From contig RBKR01000003.1 of the NCBI GenBank assembly GCA_004835665.1, positions 496,001-560,000 of the forward strand: DNA of 64,000 nucleotides, given 5' to 3'. Position numbers and translations under genes: made by a program. Below are positions 20,618-30,336 of the stretch, one piece after another. The notes beneath the pieces are model-generated. The model saw only the letters and a list, made by a program, of their open reading frames with translations. It was not told the origin of the DNA and did no database searches. The DNA is from Phoma sp. XZ068. Its lineage: Eukaryota > Ascomycota > Dothideomycetes > Pleosporales > Didymellaceae. Positions within the stretch are counted from its first letter, which is position 1, and each line of letters starts with the position of its first letter.

Positions 20618-21046
20618 TCACCACTCTCCTCCGAGCTTGTATCCAACATTCCATACCCTCCCAGCTGTCGCCCTCCAAGCCTGCGATGCCCTCTGTGTTT
20701 CCATTAGCACGAACACCTCATCCGGCATTTCTCTCGCACTCACCGACTGCAAGTACACTCCCGTGAACATTGTCCCCACAAATAGCATCTCGATCTGGTT
20801 TTGATAGACCCTTCTTTCACTCTGATCAAGCTCCGTATTCACAGGCCGGTATGCCGGCACTCGGCGATGCTCAGTAGGCCAGTCTGGTGGATTGTGGCTA
20901 TTCGATGTGGACGGGGCGGGGTGTGCGTTTGGAGATGTATCAACCTCGTCCTCGGATGATGAGTGCGTGAGGGCATAATCCCTGAGCACGGCAGCGGAGG
21001 CGTAGGTAGAAGTCGTGGTTGCAGACATGTTTCCTGCGGTGCTCAT
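20618..21046 (-). CDS. Small uncharacterised protein, possible membrane segment
   Basis: An open frame of 142 codons beginning MSTAGNMSATTTSTYAS. The N-terminal half is Ser/Thr/Pro-rich and acidic. The C-terminal half is ordered-looking: a charged segment (DQSERRVYQNQ), a hydrophobic stretch (IEMLFVGTMFTGVYLQSV) and an amphipathic tail ending in GYKLGGEW. I do not recognise the family. The frame remains open upstream to 21499, into the divergent dehydrogenase-like gene, but that extension is Arg/Cys/Pro-rich and antisense to coding sequence, so the start at 21046 is preferred. It may be a real small mitochondrial or membrane protein; evidence is limited to composition and ORF length. Confidence 0.5.
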   Translation of the reverse strand: MSTAGNMSATTTSTYASAAVLRDYALTHSSSEDEVDTSPNAHPAPSTSNSHNPPDWPTEHRRVPAYRPVNTELDQSERRVYQNQIEMLFVGTMFTGVYLQSVSAREMPDEVFVLMETQRASQAWRATAGRVWNVGYKLGGEW

Positions 21047-21359
21047 GGATGGTGTTGGAGTAGGAGTAAGAGCGCAAGTCGAACACAAGGTTACAAGACA
21101 AGCACAGGATCTACGCGTTCGTACAATCACACGGCGCCCCTCGGTGCTCGGTACCGGTGGGGTGCGGAGAAACCTGGGGATGGCGCGGATCTCGTTTCGG
21201 GAAGTGGAGGGAATGTTGCACCCCGGAGGTCTATCACAAATTGGGCAGCCGTGACTTCCGGCGTATGTACGACGCGTTTGGAGTTTAACATATGGAAATC
21301 GAGTTCTCTTCTCTGCTTTTCCCTGTCCTTTGATCAATCTCGCATATCTGTTGTTTGCA
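21047..21359. promoter_or_regulatory. Divergent promoter
   Basis: A 313-bp region between the ATGs of the small protein gene (-) and the aldehyde-dehydrogenase-like gene (+). Function inferred from orientation only. Confidence 0.4.
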
Positions 21360-22906
21360 ATGGCAGATTCGGCAATCGTGCAAATGCAGGCGACCGCTCT
21401 AACGGCACGCTGCCACAACTCATTCTTTCGCCAGAAGCAACTCAAGTTCCTCCATGACGCATTGCGCCAGGATAGCAACACTATCAAAGATGCTATCAAA
21501 GCAGATACTGGAGTCTCCGAGCAGGAAGCAGTAACTGAAGTCGCGCTATCTTTGGAACTTGTGAAGGAGTACTACAGCTCGATCAATCCAGAAAAGGAGC
21601 TCGAAGAAGAGTATCTTGTCGCCAATGGCAAAGATTCAAATGGCCATACGAAGCCATGGGGCGTGGTATACATTGAACCAGAGCAAAACCACACGCCATT
21701 CTTCTCAACGATTACGGCACTGAGTGCGGCTTTGTCTGCTGGGAATTGTGTTGCGCTGAAGGTAGGCTTTCTCCAGACGCTCGCGACTATTCGATGCTGA
21801 CCAGACAATAGCTCGAAAACAACCTCCGTGCCCTTCCATCTCTTCTACGCACTCTCCTGCCTCAAGCCCTCGAATCAGATACTTTCACCATCATCTCTTC
21901 TGAGCCTTCGCAGGAAGTACTGGCAACTTGTTTGCAAGTTCTCCAGGAGACACCTGTCCAACACCCTACATACGCACAGCTTGTGTCTCCACAAAAGAAA
22001 GTCCTCGCAATCGTGGACCGAACGGCTGATCTCGTTTCTGCCGCTGAGCACCTCGTCACAGCACGTTTTGCTTTTGGTGGCAGTTCACCATATGCACCGG
22101 ATCTCGTATTCGTCAATGAGTTTGTGAAAAGGGAGTTCTTGGAGCATGTTTTGAAGTTTACAATCCCATACCTTGCTTCCTCGGATGAGACGGTGTCGAA
22201 TGGCTCGCCCAAATCACCAACGTTGGGAGGCCAAAAGAAAGGCTCAAAGACAGCAGAAGCGTTAAATTCGCTAGAGAGCAGCAAGTCGTGGCGCTCGAAA
22301 GTTGTCACGCAAGGCTCCAACGGTGCTATTGTCGACTTGACCAATCTCTCGTCATTGCCACCAAAAGCTAGCCAGCCCATCTTTGCCGTCTCGCCGATAA
22401 CATCCCTCGAGCACGCCATCAGCCTCATCGACGAGGACGCTGAGTTGGCTTCTGATATGCTGGCAGGGTATTACTTCGGCACACCTGCAACCGGCAAGTA
22501 CCTCAGCCAGTTCATCAAAGCCGACGTCTCGCTGGTGAATCACATTCCTTATCGACTTCTTCTGGGTCCCGCGGCTCCTGCTTATCATGCTATTGACATC
22601 GAGGCACGGTACACAAAAGCACAGTTCACACGCGCAACTCCGGCATTCATCTTGCCTGCAGACTCACATGTTGCGCTCGCAAAGGCACTCGGTGGGAAGG
22701 AGTCTAAGAAAGCGACAGCGGAGGCGCTGGCCAAAGCGACACAGGAAATCAAGGAGAAGAAGAGGGCAGAGTGGATCGCAATTGGGTACTTCGAGCAAGG
22801 TATCTTGCTTGGTCTTGGTGTGTATGGTGTTCCTCTCCTGGCGTGCATCGGCACAGGATTGTTCTTCGCTGTACGAACTGGCTTGCGGCGGTTTTCCTTC
22901 ATTTAG
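21360..22906 (+). CDS. Aldehyde dehydrogenase-like membrane protein lacking catalytic residues
   Basis: Exons 21360-21761 and 21812-22906 (50-bp intron); 498 aa. The overall order follows class 3 / fatty-aldehyde dehydrogenases: helical N-terminus, KPWGVVYIEPEQNHTPF (Asn110 at the usual Asn site) and LSAALSAGNCVALK. The ELGGK motif with the general-base Glu is absent. The GQxC site reads FGGSSPYAPDLVF (residues 222-234), with Pro at the Cys position. The region between the two motifs is also shortened and lacks the GSTxVG nucleotide-binding loop. The C-terminus has a hydrophobic segment (GILLGLGVYGVPLLACIGTG) followed by basic residues, like the membrane anchor of fatty-aldehyde dehydrogenase. 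Probably a membrane-bound pseudoenzyme; its function is unknown. Confidence 0.82.
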
Positions 22907-23907
22907 GACCTTTCTGGGTTCCTTGCTGTTTTTTGAAGCACTATCGCGTATGTCCTGCATAGTAATCTTATGAAAGGTTCGTGGCCACAATACAGCTATC
23001 AGATTAGCCGCTGGATGTAAGACAGTGACTATGCGTGATGGCACTCGAACCTAACGGAAACGTCTGTAACTAATGCACTTCCACGTTGTGACTTCGTGTA
23101 CCCTCTACCGACGCTCTTGCCGTGTCTGCTCAATTAGCTCCCGAAGAGCACATCTTCTCTCTGAAGCATGTGTTGCGGTGGTGTTTAGTCATTACCATGT
23201 TTGAGTCCCCAGCGATACTTCAAAGATGGGAGGACTATCACCCTTGGTGCACACATCGTTGGAATCAATTCTGAGCCCTTTGACAAGCGCACTGGCAGTT
23301 GATCGAGACGAGGAGATCTCCGCGAGCAGAGCTTGTATCTGCCATAGCGGATTGGGCCTTGAGCCCGGCATTAAGTCGATCGTGACAATGTCCTCTCGAC
23401 GTACGCTTGTAGATCCTTGAAGAAGGTGGACAGACCCTTCGGGTAAAGACTTTGCATTCTCCAATGGAAACCGCCCGGTCTGCACTTGATGCTTTCATGG
23501 GCCACTGGTCTTCGATTCATAACATGCACGAGTTAGGTACGAATATAGGTGAAGCGAGCTGGTGATGGATGAATTCATGGGGTTCCTGCATCCAATTGGC
23601 TGCATAGACAGCCTTTGCTAAATAGTATTATAACCGCACTGGCTGTCAACTTATCAGAAGGTCGATCTGGGTTCAGGTTCGTGTTCGAAAGAGGCGCCAG
23701 GGCTGAGGTAAGAAGGTGTCGTATTTCTACAAATGTCCAAGGCCAAACCCCTCCACATGCAGCATCCTGTACATCAACCTTCGAAATTTCTTACTGATAC
23801 AAGATCTTACAACGCCAAAGCCATGCAGTGTCGAGCACTCGAACCGGCCCTTTACACCATGTTTATTTATACAATAAAGAACTTCACCGCCAAAGTCCAC
23901 TCATTCT
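22907..23907. other. 1.0-kb intergenic gap
   Basis: This is the 3' flank shared by the dehydrogenase-like gene (+) and the uS8m gene (-). The only ORF that looks protein-like is on the minus strand at 23192-23485, without recognisable domain or gene signals. No RNA gene is seen. Confidence 0.5.
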
Positions 23908-24507
23908 CTACCACACCCTGCATAGGGCCATACCGCCCAGCTGCCTCTCCACACACTCGCGCGCTTCCAAGATGCCCCGGTCTGTTGTGAGGAACATGCA
24001 CTCTCCCGGATGTGTGAGTCCCTTGACATAGCTCGACTCTCGTGTTCTTGTGATCTTGCCCAGGTCCTGTGACGTGAGCCATATCCGCCTTGTTGGCTTC
24101 GATACCAGCTTCATGTTCTTCAACACCGGCTCGTTGTTCCAGTACTTCAGGCCCAGCCAGAGCCTTCGCCTCGCAGGGTTTGTAGGAACGCCGACGCTCT
24201 CGATCTGCTCCTTGCCCAGCGCCAATGCGGTCTTTGCTCCGCCGTCGACGTTGAAGGCTTGCCATGGCTCTGCCTTTAATTTGTGCGCCATGTGCTCTAG
24301 TTCCTCTGGGTCGGGCTGCGATTGCAGGAGGAATGGTTTTGGGGGTGTGACGCCGCCGAGAGTCACAGAGGAGAGGAAGCCTTCGCGCTGCAGACCGAGC
24401 ACGAGGTTCACGTGCATCTTGGAGACGGGGATCGATGTGAGGCCGAGGCGGGCTTTCGATGCATTTTGCAGATGCGAGCACACGTGTGCAAGATTGACGA
24501 GCGACAT
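23908..24507 (-). CDS. MRPS8: Mitochondrial small-subunit ribosomal protein uS8m
   Basis: A 199-aa protein beginning MSLVNLAHVCSHLQNASK, which is the uS8m N-terminus; it continues with IPVSKMHVNLVLGLQREGF and ends in the RNA-binding tail with ARECVERQLGGMALCRVW. Part of the 37S mitochondrial ribosomal subunit, binding the central domain of small-subunit rRNA. The central insert (about residues 60-100, rich in Pro, Gln and Glu) makes it longer than the yeast protein (155 aa). The frame is also open upstream with an in-frame ATG at 24651 that would add 48 Ser/Thr/Pro/Arg-rich residues; these could be a presequence, but the internal Met matches the family start. Confidence 0.9.
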   Translation of the reverse strand: MSLVNLAHVCSHLQNASKARLGLTSIPVSKMHVNLVLGLQREGFLSSVTLGGVTPPKPFLLQSQPDPEELEHMAHKLKAEPWQAFNVDGGAKTALALGKEQIESVGVPTNPARRRLWLGLKYWNNEPVLKNMKLVSKPTRRIWLTSQDLGKITRTRESSYVKGLTHPGECMFLTTDRGILEARECVERQLGGMALCRVW

Positions 24508-24997
24508 GTTGGCGGTGTTGACGGGACGACTGCCCTCGAGGGGCTGCGGCGAAACCGGGGGGGTTTGTGTTGGATGGTTTGTGTATCGGGCGGTCGTCGC
24601 GCTATCAGATGAGCGTGTGCGTGGCGATGCAGGCCGTGGGGTGTGCTGCAATTGGTTGCGCGCGCTGTCGTTGATGGCTGCTCGCTGGGCAGTAAATTTC
24701 TCGGAGTCGCGCCTGCCAGTCCGGCGGAGGGTCCAAGCTCAACCTCCGCTGCCGCTTGCCATGGCTCTAAGAATGAGGGCGCTTCGAGGACCAATACAAC
24801 GACCAACCTCACAACGGCTCCAGTATCCTAGCGTGCTCATGCTCAGACGCTTTCTATATATTCCCTTGATCTCTTGTCGTGACTCTCGCATGCTAACACC
24901 TCTCGCCTTGCTTTGCAGCCTTGTGACCGCGTGATATCTCCGATCAGTGAGCCAGCGGAGCGCTGACAGGGCAACCTCAACCTCAATCATCAGCACT
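24508..24997. promoter_or_regulatory. Divergent promoter region
   Basis: A 490-bp gap between uS8m (-) and the Pro/Gln-rich protein gene (+). It contains a TATATA at 24855-24860 and, on the minus strand, the optional N-terminal extension of uS8m. Confidence 0.4.
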
Positions 24998-26511
24998 ATG
25001 CCTCCACAGCAGGGCGAGGTGTCCTTGACGACGCTGTAAGCCACTCCTTATCCAGTGAGCTTTCCAAAGCACTGACGCCACGACAGCTTCGCAGATATCC
25101 ACTACTACTTCTCCCCACCTACCCAACAGCCCCCGCACCACCGATTTGACAAGAGCTCCTATGTCTACCTCTACCATAACCCCTTGCGCCAAAGTGGGCG
25201 CATAGAGATTGCAAACCATCCTGGAACACCATATCAAGATGCGTTTGCCGGGCGTGAGTCTTCACCTGGACCTGTCACACACAGACGGCTTGAGCTGACG
25301 TTCGCTATCAATCAGAACTGGATACCGTCAAGGTCGAACAAAGCTACAAGCATCCATGTTTGTTCACCCTGACCGTCGATGCATTCCGTGACCAGCATGG
25401 CACACCGTCTTCTTCACCCCAGCAGGATATGTCTCAATGGCATCTCCCAGTCCCAGACCCAAACAACCAAGGCAAATACATGTATAGGCTACACACAGTA
25501 GACGTCTATCTCTGGACGCCGACTGATGCGAGCATGTTCTTAGATTCCCTGCGAAGGGTTATGCAGCCACACCAGCTTCAGATCATTGCAGATCCGCATG
25601 CCATTACGCCTACTTCCGCACACCACGAGCACAAGAGCGATACGATGAGCCCTCTGATTGCCAACCTTGAGAGAGCCGCCATATCGCACCAGAGCCGTAC
25701 TCCCAGCATCAGCTCAACCCAAGCTTTCCCCGGCCCTCCACAGGCAGCACTCCCTGGCCCGCCAACTGGTCGGACCTCGACTGCAAGCCCTTCAGCAGCA
25801 GAGCCAGCGTACGCACCCATGGCCTATAACCCTGCTGCACCAGCTGCCCCAGAGCCTATCGCTCACCGAGAGAAAACACCACCGCCACCAGATGCGGCAG
25901 AAGGGACTGGTTTGATCGGAGCAGCCGTGCATGACTCGCAGCCTCAGCAATACAGCAACCCCCTGCAGGCCTCTTTCACCCCTCAGCAGACCTCAGGACC
26001 TTATAAGCCTGGACCTCCTGCGCCTGGCCAGGGCTTCAGTGGAGCACCTGGCATACAGCGTACAAACACAGCTGGCTCGATGCCTCCTCCCCCACAAAGC
26101 CCTCCATCGTTTGCAGGTCCACCTCAATCCGCACCTCCAACAGATCCGTATAACCCACAGCAGCCTGGAATACAGCGACAGTCGTCTATACCTGTCCAGC
26201 AATATGCTGGGTTCAATGCCTCGCCTGGCTACACTGCAGGTCCTCAGTCCCCTGGCTTACCGTCGCCAGGTCTGCATCAACCACAGCACTATCTAGGCTA
26301 CGGGCATCACCAGTACGGTAGCACCGCACAACAGACGCCTGGAACCGACCCGGCCGACCTGCACAAGCAGTTTTACCGGCCAACTGAACACGAGGCTGGA
26401 GTCACAGATCACAGTACAGCAACGACACCCAACTCCAACGTAGGCAAGAGAGTAGTGAAGGTTGAGAAGGGCGTTGGTCGGTTCTTGAAGAAGCTTGACA
26501 GTAAGTGGTGA
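24998..26511 (+). CDS. Uncharacterised Pro/Gln-rich protein
   Basis: Exons 24998-25035, 25087-25253 and 25316-26511 (introns 51 and 62 bp); 466 aa. The first ~165 residues look folded (FADIHYYFSPPTQQPPHHRF, then KVEQSYKHPCLFTLTVDAF and KYMYRLHTVDVYLWTPTDAS). Residues ~190-430 are low-complexity, rich in Pro, Gln, Gly and Ser with PGL/PGI and PPQS repeats. The last ~25 residues are basic (GKRVVKVEKGVGRFLKKLD). No signal peptide or membrane helix. I do not recognise the family. The architecture, a small folded domain plus prion-like linker and a basic end, is common in fungal scaffold or RNA/trafficking proteins, but no function can be assigned. A GTAAGT directly before the stop could be an alternative splice donor. 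Confidence 0.82.
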
Positions 26512-27281
26512 GCATTGCAGCATATATCGTGCGATTTAGCCAGCGATCAGCCTTAGAAAATATACCCACTCGTTCATACAATCTGAACATCAACAAATTC
26601 ACGTCAAGGAACAGTGGTGACCCGCATTGTCAGATGCGATCATTGACGCATTGCCAATCAAAGGACCACGCTAGTGTGCGGAAGCTGGCCCTAGCTCCGT
26701 GGCCCAAGAATAGCAGCAGGTTTCTGGAGATGACATGTGCTTGTCGCCTTGCGGCTGCTGATGTGATCGTTCGAGTTCTCGCAGCAACAAAGAAAGGAGA
26801 CGGGCAACGACAAAGACGACGCCTGCTGAAGAGTGGTACACTACGGTGCCTGAGTCTTTCGCGCGTCGAGGCAGCAGCGCTCCTCGTGCACCGCCCCCAG
26901 CCACAGTTCGGGTTGCTCCACCGTCAGCCCTGCATCTTGCATCCCGGGCCTCAGCACTGTGCCAAGGCAAGTTCTAGGCTGAGCTGCGCCTGGACGCTGC
27001 TCCCAGCTCCCCTCTCTTCTCCACAGTCCACGTACCTTTCCACGCCGCTGCAACTTGGGAGCGCAATTGAATTGGTTTTGCGCACCCGTCCGGACGTTTC
27101 CAGCAATTCGATTTGACACCCGCTAGTGCGTCTCAGCGTCGCGGACCCAGCGGCTGAGAGCTCCACTTACTCCAGACGGTGATCTCACTTGCCAACCAAT
27201 TTCCGGGACGAGTTTTGGCTGAAGGGTGATCTTGACAGTTGACATCCAACTGTCACCCAGCGCAGGGCAGTCGACGGTGCA
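26512..27281. other. Intergenic gap
   Basis: This is the 3' flank of the Pro/Gln-rich gene and the promoter/5' UTR of the next gene. A 203-codon open frame here (26505-27116) has Arg/Leu/Ser-rich shadow-like composition and no recognisable feature, so I do not call it. Confidence 0.5.
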
Positions 27282-28619
27282 ATGCGGCTACTCGCGCTAG
27301 AAGCAAGGGCAGGAACCCTGGAGAGGAGAATATCCAAACAAAACAAGAACTTCCTCATTGTATGTCCCGCGCCGCGCATGGAGCCAAAACGGCCAGTGTC
27401 CTGACACACCACACAGATAGCAGTCATTGTCATTGCCGTCTTCGCAATCCTCGTCACAACCTACTTACTTACCCTCCGCTTCCGCCGGCCCTTCTCCGCC
27501 ATACGCAACACCGACAAGTCGAGCGATAGGCTACCCTCACTCTTCTCCTGGAAGAACTTCCGCAGGCGAAACCGCCATGAGTACTCAACCAGCTTGCAGG
27601 ACACCGAGTACCGGGGGCCCAGCGTGAGCGGCAGCACCCGTGACCGCGAAATGAGCGGGGCGAACGACCCTGAGCGGCAAGCTGGAACTGCGGGAGTGGA
27701 CAGGAACACGTCTGTCCGCAGTGTCATGACTTTACCGGCCTACTCACACTCGGTGCGAGAGAATGAGCGCGTCTTGGGGCGTGAGGGCGAGCGGGCGGGC
27801 ATGGACAACGTAGTTGAGTTGCCGGAAACTGCCGACGACGAGGAAATACAGCGCAACGAGGAGATGGAGTCTTTGTACCAGATTCGCTTGGCACGACGAG
27901 CAGAAGCAGCGGAGCGCGAAGCAAGACGGCAAGCTCGGCGAGAGGCCCGCCAGAGAGGCGATACCGTTGCACTCGCAGAGATACGTCGCAGGGCCGAAGA
28001 AGCCGCCGACCTGTCCGTTTCCCAGATGCTCATCGCTGAGCACCAGAGCCGCAATCGCGATCGACGAGTCTCTTCGGTTGCCTACGGTGATCTGGGCGTG
28101 GCGCGACATGACGGCACCCGTCTGCGTGCCAACTCGCACGACAGCGATAACCGACCGCTCCTCGACAATGCTGCTTCCATTTCGGGCATCAGTGGTCGTT
28201 CGCGCGGTTTCACAAACAACTCCACGAACACACTCGACACACACCACCGCGGCCTATCTGTAACCTCCATTTCCCGATCGTCCGTCGATTCGCGCGCATC
28301 CAATGAGTTCGACTTTCCACAGGCCATGCAGACTCGCTCAAATTCGAGCAACAACGACACCAACAACGGCTTGCAGACAACGGCATCTGGCCAGGACAGG
28401 AGCAGAAGTGCAAGCAGGAGCAGAGGCGCAACACCAAGCCCAGATATCCCCAGCGAGGAAGCACCTGCGTACGAAGATCCACCTGATTACACAAGCCCTG
28501 TCGAGAGGAGGGCACCGCAACTACCACGATTGCCCACTCTTGAACGACTGCCGAGTATTCGGCTGGTCACTACAGAGCCCACACCCATTGAACCAAACCC
28601 ACAATCCTCATTCCGGTGA
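27282..28619 (+). CDS. Single-pass membrane protein with coiled coil and disordered tail, function unknown
   Basis: Exons 27282-27359 and 27417-28619 (57-bp intron); 426 aa. Splicing joins MRLLALEARAGTLERR..FLI to a strong transmembrane helix (IAVIVIAVFAILVTTYLL, residues ~26-44) followed by a basic stop-transfer segment, so exon 1 is needed for the anchor. The cytosolic part has a charged helix (about DDEEIQRNEEMESLYQIRLA and a run of AEREARRQARREARQRG), likely a coiled coil, then a long Ser/Thr/Asn-rich disordered tail with a proline-rich PPDYTSP motif resembling a PPxY (WW-domain/Rsp5 ligand) element. That motif suggests a ubiquitin-ligase adaptor or trafficking cargo, which is inference. 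No named family recognised. Confidence 0.82.
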
Positions 28620-29225
28620 TTCCCACCCATTTCGAAACACATACGCCATTTAGCGCCTAGCACTTCTTATCATTTAGCGGTACATATTACACTTATCTAG
28701 ATTGACGGACGAGACCACGATATTATAGCAGGGAGCAGCAGTGTCTGCTTATGCGGGACATTATTCGGCGCATATGTAGTCATATACCTGGTCTTGCATA
28801 GTCAGCACTTGGACACATCAATGTCTAATACCCATCATTACTACATTTGTATCTCTGGTTCTAGACAATACTGAGCTTGAGATATAGCGAGTATTGGCTT
28901 CAGGGCATACATGTTCTAGATCACAGTCCTTTCGTGTTCGCACAGCCTTGGTTCAGACGTTTCCGGCCCCGCGATGGTCTTATAATGGCCCGTTATTCCT
29001 CCGTCTTTGCAAGGAGCCAGATCCCCCTCAGCCCTACGCCCTTAATTGAGTATGCGAAGCCGACGCCACCAACACCGCATGAACAATGTCCGCTTATCAT
29101 TGGGTAATGATTCATTTCCAATGTCCGCATCGATCAGTTCGGCCAGCGTGCTCAAACACGCGCACCTGCAGCCCGAGAGTACGAGTACACTAATAAACTA
29201 GGTTGCTCGCTCATAGTCAGCTTGA
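28620..29225. other. Intergenic gap
   Basis: About 600 bp between two co-oriented genes. It may contain an unrecognised first exon of the downstream gene, which has no in-frame ATG before its hydrophobic N-terminus. Otherwise nothing is supported. Confidence 0.45.
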
Positions 29226-30332
29226 TTGCTTTGGAGTATCCCCATAACTGCTGGTCCGTGCCTCCTGTTGTACACCTTCCTGTGTGCTGCACCGTCTTGC
29301 CTTGCACTGACCATGGAGCACCTTCCTCGTGATATCTTACCCGACTTCGACTCGAAGGCCTTCTACACGCTTCACAGCTCAGCATCTCCAAATGTAACCC
29401 TTAACGCTGGGTACCAATCGACAGATGGCAAGGTCACCGTTGGTAAATACTCGACTTATTCGTCTGAGAATTGGCAGCTGTACTATCAAGGCGGCCGCTA
29501 CTTTATTCGCAATTACGACTATCCTGCTTGGCAACTGGGTCTCACTCGAAGAGAAAGGACTGTGCCAACCTTGATGGCGAGAAGTGGTTCCCTCGGGCAG
29601 CAGTGGAGCATCATCAGAGTCGGCCAGGGTTGGCGCTTTACAAATGGACTTCTAGGTAACGGTAGCTACTTGACATTGGCATTGGATGCTGGAAACAACA
29701 GTCCGGCCATGTCCAGTAGTGAGCTGGCCAGTGTGTGGGAGATCTTAAGCAATCCAAGGTGAGCTGGGTCCACGGTTCATCTGTGAAGCTTGCCTTGCTG
29801 ACTGCTACGAAGTGCCGGAAACCCAAGGGGAGAGATGTATGGAGATGTCGACAACTTTGAGGTAGGAATTCCCCTGTTCAGACTGTGGCCCTGAGCTGAC
29901 GGAATAAAGCTCGCAACGTTATCGTCCTCTTCCGCATCAACGCAATCGTCCACATCTGCATCCACCGTACCTGTACCCTCTTTCATCTCCTCAGGGGCAT
30001 CCTCGCGAATACCCGCGCCAACAAACGTGATCGCAGGAGATCCATCGGTAGTGGACGCAAAGCCCTCGCTTGGCGCAGGTGCCATTGCAGGTATCGCAAT
30101 AGGCAGCCTCGCTGTCATCCTTGGTGCAGTCGTGCTGGTGCTGATCGTGTTGAGGAAAAAGCGGAGACTTAAGAAGAATCCGTACGATGGTCGACCTCAA
30201 CAGTTAGATGGTCAAGCGGATAGGAAGCCGGCGGAGATAGATACGTATGCACACATCGGAGAACTCGATACGCCTACACGGTCGGAAGTCGAGGCCAAAG
30301 AAGCAAAACCAAAGGCCGCAGAGCTGCCGTGA
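29226..30332 (+). CDS. Membrane protein with ricin-B-like extracellular domain; start unresolved
   Basis: Exons up to 29758, 29813-29861 and 29910-30332 (introns 54 and 48 bp). The frame opens at 29226 after an in-frame stop. Its first residues (IPITAGPCLLLYTFLCAAPSC) look like a signal peptide but have no ATG; the first ATG is 29313 (MEHLPRD), which would give 305 aa without the signal. An upstream exon may supply the true start. The ectodomain (~150 aa: FYTLHSSASPNVTLNAGY .. WQLYYQGGRYFIRNYD .. ASVWEIL) has the pattern of a beta-trefoil ricin-B-like carbohydrate-binding domain. A Ser/Thr-rich stalk, a transmembrane helix (GAIAGIAIGSLAVILGAVVL) with KKRRLKK stop-transfer, and a short acidic tail follow. 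Likely cell-surface sensor or lectin-like protein. Its stop lies 4 bp from that of the convergent racemase gene. Confidence 0.75.
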
Positions 30333-30336
30333 TAAC

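Noticed and set aside
21047..21499. N-terminal extension of the small protein gene, antisense to the dehydrogenase-like gene
   Set aside because: Arg/Cys-rich translation antisense to conserved coding sequence.
23192..23485. Minus-strand ORF of 97 codons in the gap after the dehydrogenase-like gene
   Set aside because: Composition is protein-like but there is no domain, no neighbouring exon to join, and no convincing start context.
26505..27116. Plus-strand ORF of 203 codons
   Set aside because: Arg/Ser/Leu-rich random-looking translation that overlaps the end of the upstream gene and lies in its 3' flank.
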